The notes below the pieces were generated by a model, which saw only the letters and a list, made by a program, of their open reading frames with translations, searched no databases and was not told the origin of the DNA. Positions 1-10,129 of a stretch of DNA of 27,918 nt are shown in pieces. Where the stretch lies: the NCBI GenBank assembly GCA_026260175.1, contig JAKCWW010004025.1, forward strand, positions 15,903 to 43,820, written 5' to 3'. The DNA is from Reticulitermes lucifugus. Taxonomy: Eukaryota > Arthropoda > Insecta > Blattodea > Rhinotermitidae. The position numbers and the translations under genes are program-made. The first letter of the stretch is position 1, and the number at the start of each line of letters is the position of its first letter.

Positions 1-1770
1 GAACTCGCTTTGGAAGAGGCTACGGACCTGTCGTAAGACAGACTACAGAATGAATGAATAACGGATCACGTGCTTACAAGGTCTACTTCTTCAGTTACTG
101 ACCTAACACGTCCGGTAATTATACAGGGATACGCTTTACCAAGAGAGTGATATAATTAACCTGTTAAGAGTGTTTTGTCTTAGCCGTTGTACCGTTGTTT
201 ATGTACCTTGCGGTAGGGATGTTTCTATTTAATTTGAGTTCTTATCCGGTACAGTGAGGGTTCGAGGCTTTGCGAGAACAAACATAACAACACATATGCA
301 TTGGGATTAATGAATTCCATCGCATTGCTGAGTTTTTGATTCACGTGAGAAATTTTCCTCTGTCTTGATATTTGTGTCTTATTCACCTGCGTCTGTGAGG
401 AACCTTTGTCGGTGCTTTCTTTTAATAGAAATATAAATGGAACAAAATCGGCGGAAGAGTATCCGTGGCACATCCTAATGCATGATATCCTAAAGAAGTG
501 GTCCGCAAAGGGAGTGGATAGCTACTGTAAAGACGAATTTTAATATGCTGAGTCTGCATTGTACATAGTCATATAAAGAAAGGAATATTATCCAGTTAAT
601 TTTACTTACCAGTATGCATGGTGAAAGGCCACTCGCCTGAAATCACAGCTACCTGTAGACTACAACTTCATGGAACTATGCCCTTTTTATGCTGATCTTG
701 ACCCCATCATGCCTTCTTCTGAAGTCACCTCTATTCATTGTCCTCTTACACGATATCAACCTGAAACAATGTCGGGCAATCCTTGGGGTCATCAACCAGC
801 CAACAAACTCTCTTAACAATAGGCACTGTGCGAATAAATGTTTAATCCTGAAAACAAACAACTGGCGACTAGCCACGAAGTACCAGATTACATCGAAGTA
901 GCGAATTACTAAGATGAGAAGTTTTCAAACTGTTATTCGCTAACACATAGTGGCTCGTGATTAATCTATGTTTGGGCCAATGAAACAGACAAAAAAAAAT
1001 TACTCTTAATTTTAGTCCGTGTAACACAATTCGGAGGGTGCTACAGTGTGATCTAGAAACTACGTCGCTGTATTTTATTCAGAACCGCTTCCATTTTCTT
1101 TGCTCTCCTACTTTTTTTCCTTCAGACCTATCTATCTATCTTGTATATTATATGCGGCTGGTCATGTCAAGGTGTATAAGGGGCGTGGAAGTAAAATTTC
1201 AAGCGGTCATAATCTTGGCACTGTGTACCGGGGCAAAGAGCAGTCGATGTAGAGGTGGTCTATTGGCTCTGAACTGCACAAGAACAAACGTGAATTAAAT
1301 AAACGGGATGTCCTGCTACAATCTGTTATCAGTTATGCCTATGTGAGCAAGGAGCCTACTCAAATTTTATATCACGCTGTCGCAAATTTGCCAACTGATG
1401 TGACTGCAGACGCGTGCGTTTGCAAGATCACATTCTGTTGGATATTTGATTAAGGTTACAGGTTCATAAGACTGCTGTATGGTTACGAGTATAGGAAATG
1501 TATGTGACTGCATTACTGGCACTTTATATAAATATCTTGTTTTGCACTTACATCTGCCGCGATTTTAATACCGAAAAACTTCCTTACAGTACAATACATT
1601 TAAAGTCTGCCTTGCGTATATGACTGTATCTTCATTTTATTTTCTAAATTTTACCAAGTTCTGTGCGCAAATGCCACTTTAGTATCTGAAGTAATATTCC
1701 TACTCATTATTTTAAAGTATAAATAAACTGAAACCATTACAAAGTGAATTAATTTAAAATAATATTTTTT
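1..1770. other. Unassigned non-coding DNA
   Basis: No gene, repeat array or recognised mobile element was seen here. The longest open frames are an 82-codon minus-strand frame (225-473), overlapping 60-70 codon frames on both strands near 676-901, and an 86-codon plus-strand frame (1038-1298). None shows a protein family pattern, signal peptide or compositional bias I recognise, and in-frame stops surround them. The sequence is AT-rich and ordinary for insect intergenic or intronic DNA. Confidence 0.6.
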
Positions 1771-1772
1771 TG

Positions 1773-2035
1773 AACAGCCCCTCAGCCTTGAAGGCTTATT
1801 GTGTAACCCTATGAGAAAGATGAAGATGATAATGAGGTTTTTCTGCTTTTCAATTGTAATGGAGCACAGGTAGAATGAAATTGACAGGGGAAAACCGAAG
1901 TACTCGGAGAAAAACCTGTCCCAGTGCCACTTTGTCCACCATAAATCCCACATGGACCGACCAGGGATCGAACCCGGACCTCCGCGGTGAGAAGCCGGCG
2001 CCTAACCGCCTGAGCCATGGCACGGTCAATAAAGT
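1773..2035 (-). mobile_element. tRNA-derived SINE, copy 1
   Basis: Read on the minus strand, this begins with a tRNA-like head carrying a box A (TGGCTCAGGCGG) and a perfect box B (GGTTCGATCCC). A body follows in which short frames read as peptides such as VDKVALGQVFLRVLRF and PVLHY. It then runs to a GGGCTGTTC segment and a seven-A run at about 1765-1771. The antisense peptide LTGENRSTRRKTCPSAT has a close counterpart at 19196-19375, and the body also matches 26885-27062, so this is a dispersed family. I recognise these spurious peptides from cockroach and termite assemblies. The element has no coding role; it would be transcribed by RNA polymerase III and moved by a partner LINE. Exact ends and target-site duplication were not resolved. 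The stretch 2036-2160 may be a flank or part of a longer variant. Confidence 0.85.
1964..2017 (-). promoter_or_regulatory. Internal RNA polymerase III promoter of SINE copy 1
   Basis: On the minus strand, box A (TGGCTCAGGCGG) lies at 2006-2017 and box B (GGTTCGATCCC) at 1964-1974. Their spacing is tRNA-like. Both match the general A and B box consensus well, so this copy keeps the best promoter of the three related copies. Whether it is transcribed cannot be told from sequence. Confidence 0.7.
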
Positions 2036-2039
2036 AGGA

Positions 2040-2697
2040 CCGGGGCTTACGTCCTCCAATTTGAAGGGGATTCTCGTCGTACCGGTTTGCTGAACAAACA
2101 CTCTGAGTAACCCTGTTTCCCCGCTCTTTCCATCATGACGACCTACAAGCATGACGATATCGAAGTGAATGAAGACGCTAGACCTCGAACCCCAATCTGC
2201 AATCTCAGTTCTATTGTGTCTATTTTATTTTACAACTTCATTATTGCAATAACCGGCAGTGAGTTAAGGTATGACTACGTACCGCTATAAACACACACAC
2301 TTCTTGTGCAGGGAGATTTCTCGACAAAGTGGCCTTACACAAAGACAACAGGAGTGGACGTAAAATCTTGGTGAAAATCTGATCATGAAGCAGAAAGACC
2401 TCTCACATTTCCTGTTCTATAGCGTGAGATTTACCGTCGAATTTAGGTTATTTTAACGGTTTGGATAAGGAACTACCAGCAGAACACAGGATCATTATCT
2501 AGTAGATATACAACTGATCAACATATTTCCTGTGCCATCGTTACAAAAGCCACTGGGGTCTGTGGACAGGCATTTAAATTCATTATTCATTTCAAAAACA
2601 TTTATCTGAAGCTAACTTTAATACTGTCTTTCCATTTACACTTAACCTTCCAAGTTCTGCGTTGTCAAATAGAATTCCATCCATCATAACGTAGGTA
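2040..2697. other. Unassigned DNA between SINE and MITE
   Basis: A 100-codon minus-strand frame (1850-2152) begins here but runs into the SINE, so it is not a gene. The remainder up to the MITE is AT-rich and has no supported feature. Confidence 0.5.
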
Positions 2698-2837
2698 CAG
2701 GGTCCTTATTTTATCCGACAAATACTTCTTGTCACTTCCCGCCGCGCGTGTGGGCCGTCGGATGAGTGGACTAAATTAAAAGAAGTGAGCGGACAGGAAT
2801 CGAGAAACGATATTTGTCAGATAAAATAATGACCCTA
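2698..2837. mobile_element. 140-bp MITE with TA target duplication
   Basis: Terminal inverted repeats of 27 bp match at 24 positions: the left arm 2698-2724 reads CAGGGTCCTTATTTTATCCG and onward, and the right arm 2811-2837 is its complement. TA dinucleotides flank both ends (2696-2697 and 2838-2839), as expected for Tc1/mariner-type insertion. The interior is short and non-coding, with a GC-rich patch near 2740-2760. The element cannot encode a transposase and would depend on one supplied in trans. Superfamily assignment rests on the TA duplication and is less certain than the MITE call. Confidence 0.8.
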
Positions 2838-2839
2838 TA

Positions 2840-3321
2840 TTAGTCTATATGTTGCGCCCATGCGCGCTACGTCGTGTGTTAACTTCACCGTACGTCAGTC
2901 AGTCACTCATGCAATTTACGTTGCCTCTGGCCCCCCCGTTTCAGTGAGAAGCTAATCTTCACACTACGTACGTAACAGCAGATACAGCTGTAGTGTCAAC
3001 TGACTGGCCACAAGCAGCAGAACCATTCCGAGAAGCCCGCAGTCCACCATCTGCTCATTAAATTCCCTCAGACATGTTGATCCCGAAACTCTCACTGCGT
3101 TTACAAGGGCTATCATATGACCGTATCATCCACTCTGCACCATACTCAGACCTTATTTGTCTAAGGGTCATTTCAGTACTATTCTCTACCCACGTCTCGT
3201 TCCCCAAAGTTCTCTTCCAAATGTTTCCACGTTGAAATTTTGCCATCCCTTATTGTTTCTCTCACGCGTGCTATGTACTGTAGACCTCGTCCTCCCCATT
3301 ACATACACTTTTATTGGTAAC
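2840..3321. other. Unassigned DNA, short open frames only
   Basis: A 62-codon minus-strand frame (3058-3246) contains a mixed hydrophilic stretch (TLGNETWVENSTEMTLRQIR) that reads more like real protein than its surroundings, and could be a fragment of a mobile element. I do not recognise the family. A C-tract lies near 2932-2938. Confidence 0.4.
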
Positions 3322-3347
3322 ATAATAATAATAATAATAATAATAAT
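3322..3347. repeat. (ATA)n microsatellite
   Basis: About eight and a half uninterrupted ATA units. Short open frames crossing it on both strands read as runs of isoleucine and are artefacts of the repeat. Confidence 0.95.
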
Positions 3348-4080
3348 GTACAAATTATGAAGATACACATTATGCAGTTTCTAGTTATCTGATATTAATA
3401 TAGAAGCCTTCCATACCACATATTAACTGATCTGTTTTTATTTTTAAGAAACGCCAACTCTGTCCACTACAGACATGTTTACAACCAATCAAGGACGTTA
3501 TTTTGCTTGAGGGCAGCATGCATTTATTTAGAACTGACTGAGGGCCGGAAAGCCTCGTCAGGAAAGTTATGTAGTTAAAAAGTCGTTAAGTAGGTTTTAA
3601 TTGTGTGGGACGTCTACAGCAGCTGGGCGACTCCGTAGACATTAACACTCATTGGCGACAGTCAGCTTTTCAAGAAGGACTTTGTGCCATGGGCATGGTA
3701 ACTTACCTATCAGTTATTCAAAACGATTTCACACATTTCATATATCCCTGCACAGCTAAATGAATGCATAAAAATAATCAGTAATTAATCGTGACATGAC
3801 ACGCTAAAATCCGATTGCCGCTCTGGACATTTTTATAACATTACTTTTTTTTTCTCCGAAAGGGTATTTCTACCACGGTTGAATGTGACCGTCTAAGTAG
3901 CCGTGGCTTGTGGCGAAATACTGAAGTGCGGTGCACGTGAAGTCTTGATGTCCTCTGAAGTTCCGCCAGTGTGTACAACTGTGATGCTACTCATCTTGCT
4001 CTACACGCATGTGACATACAAGTACATCCTCGATCATCGTCACCTCCGGGATATGAAATGGACTTTTTCATGTGGTCTGC
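3348..4080. other. Unassigned DNA with one imperfect hairpin
   Basis: No gene seen. At 3534-3561 an imperfect hairpin has CTGAC and GTCAG closing arms and an inner GAGGGC/GCCTC pairing. On the minus strand this reads CTGACGAGG, resembling the left half of the Penelope-type hairpins elsewhere in the window, but no GAAAC follows, so no element was called. Confidence 0.45.
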
Positions 4081-4239
4081 AAACGCAATTAGCGTAATCA
4101 CGGTTATCGGAACAGCCGTAATAATATGAACTCGGACTATTTTCACGTACCCACTTTTAGGCATTCTATATGAAAAAAGCCTTATATGGAAACCGCATCC
4201 GTCCGCCTGTAACAGTATCAGCAACCAAACTGCTTGTCG

Positions 4240-4684
4240 TATTTTCATGAAATTCGGCGCAGTTCATTACAAAACGTTCTTGAACAAGTGTATTGCGAAT
4301 TTCAGCTCAATGAAAAGGTGAAAATGAATTACTGCAATTACGTTCAATATTTTTTGACCGATTTGAAGTTTGGGATTCTGAATCTCCACGTTATCCGCTT
4401 CAGCATTTATGAGTGCGTGAAAATCGGTGCAGTAAAGCCCATACTTTACTTAGGAGCGTAAATTAAATTTTGGTCGTTTTTTCTAAATTGTTCTTCCGAT
4501 TTGAATAAGAGTTCGGTCCACGAGATTTGAACAACATTTTTGCAGTCACTGTATCGTGAAAATCGGCGTAGTAAACGCCCTGATAATGGTGACACATCTT
4601 TTATAAAAATGTGATGTTGCTGATTATTATTATTATTGATTCGACACATTAATAAACTAGAATTGAATTGAATTGAATTGAATT
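4240..4684 (+). mobile_element. Degenerate retroelement-like tract with repeated GAAAATCGG motif and (AATTG)n tail
   Basis: Three spaced copies of a related motif occur: TGAAATTCGGCGCAGTT near 4247-4264, GTGAAAATCGGTGCAGTAAA near 4417-4436, and GTGAAAATCGGCGTAGTAAA near 4556-4575. The tract ends in an AATAAA-like hexamer (AATAAA at 4651) and a pentanucleotide array. That layout (diverged internal repeats, adenylation-like signal, simple-repeat 3' end) fits the 3' end of a non-LTR retroelement, but no coding domain was recognised. The left boundary is unknown and may be near 4080. A 75-codon frame at 4234-4461 is not considered a gene. Confidence 0.45.
4661..4684. repeat. (AATTG)n pentanucleotide repeat
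   Basis: Nearly five perfect AATTG units directly follow an AATAAA-containing stretch. In insects, arrays of this sort often mark the 3' end of a retroelement insertion. A looser version (AACTGAATTGAACT) occurs after CAATAAAAC near 6167-6197. Confidence 0.9.
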
Positions 4685-4899
4685 ATGTTGATGATTTATG
4701 GAAACTGCTGGCCTTCGTATGCCAAGTCGAAACATGTTTATTGTTGATTATTCTAAGCGTCACATCTGCCCTGTTTTTAGATGCATCTGCTGATGGTGCC
4801 ATTTGTCGAGAGATTTGTATATTCAGGGAAAATTTGATGTTAATTAATGACTTAATTATGCTAATTACAATTTTCATCTTGGACATCCCGTTGTGTTTG

Positions 4900-4944
4900 T
4901 ACAATATATATATGTCAATATAAAATGTCCAGACCAACGAAATA
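4900..4944 (-). repeat. Left arm of a long-distance inverted repeat
   Basis: Read on the minus strand, this segment (TATTTCGTTGGTCT..ACATTTTATATTGACAT) matches the plus-strand segment 5677-5719 with a few mismatches. The two arms are about 730 bp apart and face each other across the Penelope-like remnant. A 142-codon minus-strand frame (4683-5111) runs through this arm; it changes character along its length and ends in the simple repeat, so I treat it as chance read-through. Confidence 0.65.
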
Positions 4945-5367
4945 TATGATAAGTAACGCAGTAGCAAAATACTGTCGGCGTTGAGAGGGCGCAGTCTATT
5001 GGCTCCTTTCCCGAAGATTGGTTGCGTTATTTTCTCTTGTCGTCCCCAGTGTTTACTACGTAGTGTGCAATATGTTGGGCATATACATTGATAACTATAT
5101 TTTAGCTGCAACGAATGAAGTAGTAAAATAATGTAGTTAGTTACCGTTTCTTCATTTTAGACGCCATATAAATACAAACTGTAATTGTATATTTGCTTGC
5201 CATATATTGTGTTTATACTGGTGCTGGGTTTTCTTGTGTCGTTATCTAGTAGATACTAGAGTGGTATTATTTATGTTTAAAATTCTATTGTATAGTATGT
5301 CATGGTGTCTGCAATGGTAGTAAGCATATCTGATGCCCAATTTTATCACGAAAGTAGCGGGTTGTTT

Positions 5368-5697
5368 CTAACTATATTGGTGGTTGATGTTTGGGTACTT
5401 ACTGTTTTGGAGTCGGTCTTGCCGACGTGTGCACACTCGTTGTCGGGGAGAGACTAGTACGAACTGAAACAAGCTGTTGAGGAGTGGGGCTGGGGAGTGT
5501 AACGTCATCTTTGCGATATCATACCGTACTAGTATATCGAAGATGTTTCCGATGGCTATGTTTGTATCATTAATTTGGATTCCTTTCTCCGTTTCTTTGT
5601 AGATGTGGCATTTTGCGATTGTGTTCATATGTTGACCTCTGTTTATTGTTTGTAATACCTGCATTATATCTTCGTTTATTTCGTTGGTCTTAACATT
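5368..5697 (-). pseudogene. Penelope-like element C-terminal coding remnant
   Basis: The minus-strand frame is open from 5697, with the first methionine at 5664. It carries the pattern MQVLQTINRGQHMNTIAKCH, then IYKETEKG and QINDTN, then FDILVRYD. This resembles the segment near the end of Penelope-like or related retroelement proteins, where an MNTxExxxIYK block is followed by IND. The fragment of about 110 codons is only the tail; no reverse-transcriptase core or GIY-YIG catalytic residues are visible. The frame stays open to 5368, where the last 45 or so residues look unstructured. It is a dead fragment with no start or promoter evidence. The family call is from memory and could equally be another retroelement sharing this tail. 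Confidence 0.6.
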
Positions 5698-5754
5698 TTA
5701 TATTTACATGTATATTGTAATAATTTAACATTTTATATTGACACATATACTGTA
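5677..5754 (+). repeat. Right inverted-repeat arm plus 35-bp tandem duplication
   Basis: Positions 5677-5719 are the counterpart of the inverted arm at 4900-4944. Part of it (5691-5719, TAACATTTTATATTTACATG onward) is repeated at 5726-5754 with a 35-bp period. The arm overlaps the start of the minus-strand coding remnant, so the duplication appears to belong to the retroelement, not to host DNA. Confidence 0.65.
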
Positions 5755-5833
5755 ACACCCAAAGACTGAGATCTCATTCTACCCACACAAAAATGAAGTT
5801 GCAATTGCAGTTTTAATGTTATGTATTTTAATG

Positions 5834-5870
5834 GCTTGAAGATGACCACTTAGTGGTCGAAACATGTATC
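5834..5870 (+). mobile_element. Penelope-type terminal hairpin, family 1
   Basis: The sequence is TTGAAGAT, then a perfect 6-bp stem (GACCAC/GTGGTC around TTA, extendable by one pair), then GAAACATGT. TGAAGA and GAAAC flanking a hairpin resemble the conserved arms around stem II of a hammerhead ribozyme, a motif known from Penelope-like elements. The first core base is T instead of C, and one extra T precedes the stem, so catalysis is unlikely. A related GTCGAAACATGT occurs at 4726-4737 after a TGGC/GCCA stem. Confidence 0.5.
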
Positions 5871-5875
5871 CTAAT

Positions 5876-6270
5876 AAATATTTGTGTTGGTGGTGAGTGA
5901 TAATTCCCTTGTGATGATAATTGTAAGTTACAAGTTATTTGGTTGTGTCCCTATTGTTTTTATTATCAGTAGCCTGTTTTCCTCTCTGCGAGTTCAATTA
6001 TTGTTTTCTGTTTATATTATTATTATTATTATTGTGTTGAGTCAGCACTCATACTTACTTCACCTTGTTTGTTTTGGTTTTTGTTTGTTCTGTAATTGTG
6101 CTGTACCTGTGTATTCATGTATTCGTGCTATTTCGTAATTGGGCGCGCGCTGCTACTCCGTCACGTCAATAAAACTAACCGAACTGAATTGAACTATCGA
6201 AATGTTATTTACAGGAACAAAATTATTTCCATTATCTTTTAATTTAACTACCATTACCACTATTATTATT
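5876..6270. other. Unassigned T-rich DNA with an ATT run and an adenylation-like signal
   Basis: An ATT run occurs at 6016-6033. The 84-codon plus-strand frame 5884-6138 is hydrophobic because of T-richness and has no recognised family. CAATAAAAC followed by AACTGAATTGAACT at about 6167-6197 resembles the end of the (AATTG)n element at 4684, so a second degraded 3' end may lie here. Confidence 0.4.
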
Positions 6271-6383
6271 GGTGGTGGTGGCAGTCGTAGTAGTGTAGTA
6301 GTAGTGGTAGTAGTAGTGGTAGTGATAGTAGTAGTAGTGGTAGTGTAGTAGTAGTGATGGTGGTAGTAGTAGTGGTGGTAGTG

Positions 6384-6417
<34 letters not shown>

Positions 6418-6437
6418 GACTACCGGTGATGGTGGTG
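6271..6437. repeat. Interrupted GTA/GTG trinucleotide array
   Basis: About 165 bp built from GTA, GTG and occasional GAT triplets, with a pure (TAG)n run near 6385-6416. The purest segment is at the right and interruptions increase leftward, as in an old array with a younger core. Confidence 0.95.
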
Positions 6438-6439
6438 AC

Positions 6440-7300
6440 TGTAGTACCGCCAGAGTTTAGTGACTCGAATCACTGAACTATTGTAGTGTCTTTCCACAAA
6501 AGCTGTCAAGTCAAGCTCAAAATGCACGTTGCAATACGTCTGTCACTCAAGAGACTACACTAGATGATGAAAGAAATTTACTTGCAGTACCCACACTTAC
6601 ATAGTATTGAATATGGCAGAGAAGAATCAATTCCTTCCGCTGGCTCAGTGTTTATTCAAAGACGTAACAAGAGTTCAGACACGTTCATTCTTCTTCTCTT
6701 AAGTCTAAAATAAACAGAATAGAACTCTTACCTCACTGGTGTTGCGTGGACGTATATTTATGACGGCCTGGGTCAAGTCTCATTTTCCTTAAATCGTATC
6801 AGCGTGAATGCCTCATTATTTCCTATTTTATCATAATGATTCTGTATTGTATAGCCACGTGACCACTCCCTTCCTCGGACCGATAAGAGTTGGAACCGGT
6901 TTTTGTTCATCAAGCTTTACATTATACGGCTTTGCTACTAGCTCACTGCCATATCAGAGCAACAAGCAGACTCACAGCATAACAAATAAAACGCCTTGTA
7001 GTAAATTCTACTCTGGAAGCAGTTTGTATTCCACGTGCAATACTGTGCGATTGCAGACTGGCCACGGCAGCACACAAGCGTAGATTCCCCCGCAAATACA
7101 AATCGTCACGTTTCATATTTTTCTAAATTTTTGAAAATTTCAGTTCTTTTACTTAATACACACTTAAGTAAGATAAGAACATTCTTATGTATCTAAGCAT
7201 AATTATATGAATAATAGACACAGCCCCGGCATGTGACGAGGCAAAGTTATATCGAAGCGCTAACACTCCCTCCCCGGTGAGACTCCATGCAAACCGGCAA
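6440..7300. other. Unassigned DNA
   Basis: The largest open frame is 91 codons (6808-7083, plus), serine/threonine-rich without a family pattern. No element ends were detected. Confidence 0.5.
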
Positions 7301-7390
7301 TGCGACGTTACAAACCAGTCTCTATCATAACGCGACGTTACAAACCAGTCTCTATCATAATGCGACGTTACAAACCAATCGTTATCATAA
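7301..7390. repeat. Three tandem 30-bp repeats
   Basis: Each unit begins TGCGACGTTACAAACCAGTC (second unit starts CGCG) and ends TCTATCATAA. Units 1 and 2 differ only at the first base; unit 3 has a change to CAATC and to GTTATC. The period is exactly 30, so minus-strand frames read a ten-residue repeat (RDWFVTSxYD), but there is no gene context. The location 40 bp upstream of a TATA-like box suggests a possible regulatory array. Confidence 0.95.
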
Positions 7391-7430
7391 CCAAGGCAAC
7401 GCACGTACGACTCGGTCACACAAAGCCCAT

Positions 7431-7439
7431 TATATAAGG
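7431..7439 (+). promoter_or_regulatory. Possible TATA box downstream of the 30-bp repeats
   Basis: TATATAAGG matches the TATA consensus and sits 40 bp after the 30-bp repeat array. A start would be expected near 7460-7465, where the sequence is GTACACTAC, only a fair match to an arthropod initiator. No recognisable coding sequence follows, so this is a weak promoter candidate. Confidence 0.3.
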
Positions 7440-7702
7440 CAGCTGTATAGTGGCGTGGAGGTACACTACTAACATGTTAGTCCACGACACTGATGGAAGA
7501 ACTTCATCTGTCGCATGCATGTGCAGCTGACTGCAAGGGATAATATCCATTGGACAGGGGTCCTTGAGCAGTCGAAACTATGTACTAGTTAGTAGACTTA
7601 ACAGTGCATAAACAACGTACTTCGATGGGCATTGTAGACATGAGAAATATATAGTACACTATCTAGTATGCAAGTATATGGCATAACAGCCGATGACATA
7701 TA

Positions 7703-7885
7703 TGTGTGTATATGTGCACGTGTGTGTATGTATGTATGTACGTACGTATGTATGTACGTACGTATGTATGTATATGCATGCATGTATGTGTATGTATGTA
7801 TGTACGTATGTATATATGTATGTACGTACGTATGTATGTATGTATGTAGATATATCTCTATGTATGTAAATATGTATGAATGTTT
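7703..7885. repeat. GTAT/GTAC tetranucleotide microsatellite
   Basis: A tract of roughly 180 bp made of GTAT and GTAC units with TATATG interruptions. GTAC-rich stretches are self-complementary, so it can form cruciform or slipped structures. The frames crossing it (for example 7668-7901 plus and 7598-7783 minus) read as tyrosine/valine/cysteine or tyrosine/threonine/histidine repeats and are artefacts. Confidence 0.95.
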
Positions 7886-10125
7886 GGCTGTTTGTGTTTA
7901 GTTGGTATTTTTTATAGCGTATGACATCGACGAAGATATTAACATGTTACGATAATTTTTTTTTTGGGGGGGAGGGGGTGTTTCGAACAGCAGGTGATTC
8001 CTGAAGGTTCGCAGACTATAGGGGTGCTTGTACATTTTCTATACGTGAATTGGGTTCAACTCCAGACTTTTAAAACAGCGTTTTAAGATTTTAATCTTTA
8101 TTACCACTTGGGTAAATTCTAGTTTGACCTAGTGTGAGCTTTGTTCTGCTCTTGCCGAAAAACGTACATCGTACTGATTTGAGAGAAACTATCAGGTTTT
8201 ATTTTAGTTCAATCTCTTGAATAACTCGCTCACAGAACTGGGAATAATAGAAGAGGAAATGATAGTTATTCACTTTCAGGTGCAAAATTTGAATAGATAT
8301 AATACACTCAGCAATAATTAACACAACAAAAGTAATAATGCACTGCAGGCACTTCTTTATGAAACATACGCGAATTTAGAGGGAAACATTTGCTGCTTGA
8401 GGTGGCTTAAAGAAGTCTAAAGAATTCTTCCCCATGTCCCACAGACTTAGTATTGAAGAAATACCTGTACGAACAAGAACGTACAAAAAATTTAAGTACC
8501 AATATTATCCGTTGAAACTCAAAGGGCTATACTAGTTCAATACAATCACGCCACACATACTGCGTTTGTATTTATGACTCTTGTCTGGTATCAGGAGAAA
8601 ATTGGGAATTCGGTTCCCAGGGAATACAATAGGGAACAGGCCGGTCTAGTCATTACCTGTGCCGACCCATGAGGTCAACAAATGTTAAATTATAGGAGCG
8701 GGGTGAAACAGTGACCGCTAGCCTATTGTGACAGGACTCCATGATGAATGTTTGGGAGAAAAGGGGGTGGGGCAAAGACGAAGTCTTGTATATTGCTATT
8801 ATGGGACTGTACCTTAGTCATTCGGCATACAATTGTGTCGCTGATTGAACAATTTGTGTTGTATCTTTTCTCAATACATCTGTCTTGTAAGAAGATCTTC
8901 ACGCTAGAGTACCCTTCCGCTGTTAGGGCGTAGAACTTGAACCATTCACTTTAGACGCGAATCTGTTTATGTAACGTCTGTGTGGGACGTGCAATGACGT
9001 GATACAACAACGCTGTTAATAACAACACAGAACATCTCTAGAAATTATTGTGTGTCTGTAAACGGTCTGATTATATTAATTTACACATTCACCGTCAATA
9101 CCATCTTCGAGTTCGACATTCCGAAACTTCAGTTTATACACCTTGTCCATTCACGTTTTGTCTGTCCAGTGCTTAACCAGGCGAATGACTGTCAGCTTCT
9201 CAATTCGAACTTCTGCTCCATGGGGTTAGCTGGAGTTACTATCCTTGTGTTTGCCTGGCCAGACTGACAAAATATACGCGAACATACAGATATGTTGACA
9301 AAGATAACGCCATGTAAGTCACAGTCTTGAACAGTACGACCACCAGGTAAAACAGATCTGAAAATAACCTGCATGAAAAATTACTAATTTATTTTATCTA
9401 CAGGTTAATAAGCATTTAGCCTGATCGAAATGAGTATTTAGATATGGGGAGGGTGGGAAATCAGAACACCGCATAAAACAAATAAAACGCTGGCGAAGAA
9501 GCAAAACCCGAGCAGCATTCGAGCCACGCCATTCGGATGTTCTATGCCCACCGACATGGGGGTTCAGTCTTTACTTACGTACGTATTTGTACACAGGCTG
9601 TTTCTCGGAGCATTCGTCGGCATAAAGTGGCGGTACGTCGTGAAACAACATTCAGACGCTGACGTGTCCGCTAGGTGGAGCCCTAGGAGCGGAGAACATA
9701 ATCGTGTGTCACAGTGGAGGTAGGTGCGGTGCCAGGGGCGGAGGTCAAGATGCGGGTGGGAACGGGTTTGTAGGTGGCCGTACTGGCGCTAACAAGCTGA
9801 TTATCTCAGCCCCCTTTGTGCGCTTTCAACAGCACAACGTGGGATCCCGTGTTAAACAACAGCAATGCTCTGTAGAAGCCAGTTCGACAACAGTATCTAC
9901 TATCGTACTGACGGTCATTGTACTTTCGTGCGGAGTTTGATTAATCGCCAAGCAAATATTATTTGGAATGGGCTGCGTAGTTCCGCCAACAGTACCGTCC
10001 TAAAGACGGGTCATTCTGTTCCTGTCAAAATACTCACGGATATACGAGTTCCATACATTGTTAACTATACTAACTTCACGGAGTAAGCAGGATCATTCTT
10101 CAGAGGTTTTAATCGATCAGCTTAT
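7886..10125. other. Long unassigned non-coding stretch
   Basis: About 2.2 kb with no recognised gene or element. Notable composition: a T run followed by GGGGGGGAGGGGG at 7966-7978, and a G-rich segment at 9714-9770 with several GG and GGG tracts. The 78-codon plus-strand frame at 9704-9940 starts in that G-rich segment and reads glycine-rich for that reason. Confidence 0.5.
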
Positions 10126-10129
10126 CAAG

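Noticed and set aside
1960-2030. Genuine tRNA gene suggested by good A and B boxes
   Set aside because: The tRNA-like head is joined to a SINE body that recurs twice in the window, and no complete cloverleaf could be drawn.
3058-3246. Minus-strand frame with protein-like composition, possibly a transposon fragment
   Set aside because: I could not match it to a family, so it is only mentioned within the unassigned stretch.
3534-3561. Hairpin reading CTGACGAGG on the minus strand, as a further Penelope-type end
   Set aside because: GAAAC does not follow the stem and the flanks match no other copy.
4683-5111. 142-codon minus-strand frame, the longest in the window
   Set aside because: It crosses an inverted-repeat arm and ends in simple repeat; no family pattern was recognised and the neighbouring DNA is retroelement debris.
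7301-7390. CRISPR-like array of three 30-bp repeats
   Set aside because: The repeats are directly tandem with no spacers, and the sequence is clearly eukaryotic.
7598-7901. Tyrosine/cysteine/valine-rich open frames on both strands
   Set aside because: They are translations of the GTAT/GTAC microsatellite.
9480-9565. Possible minus-strand tRNA-like head of another SINE
   Set aside because: Only loose resemblance; no box A and box B pair could be placed.
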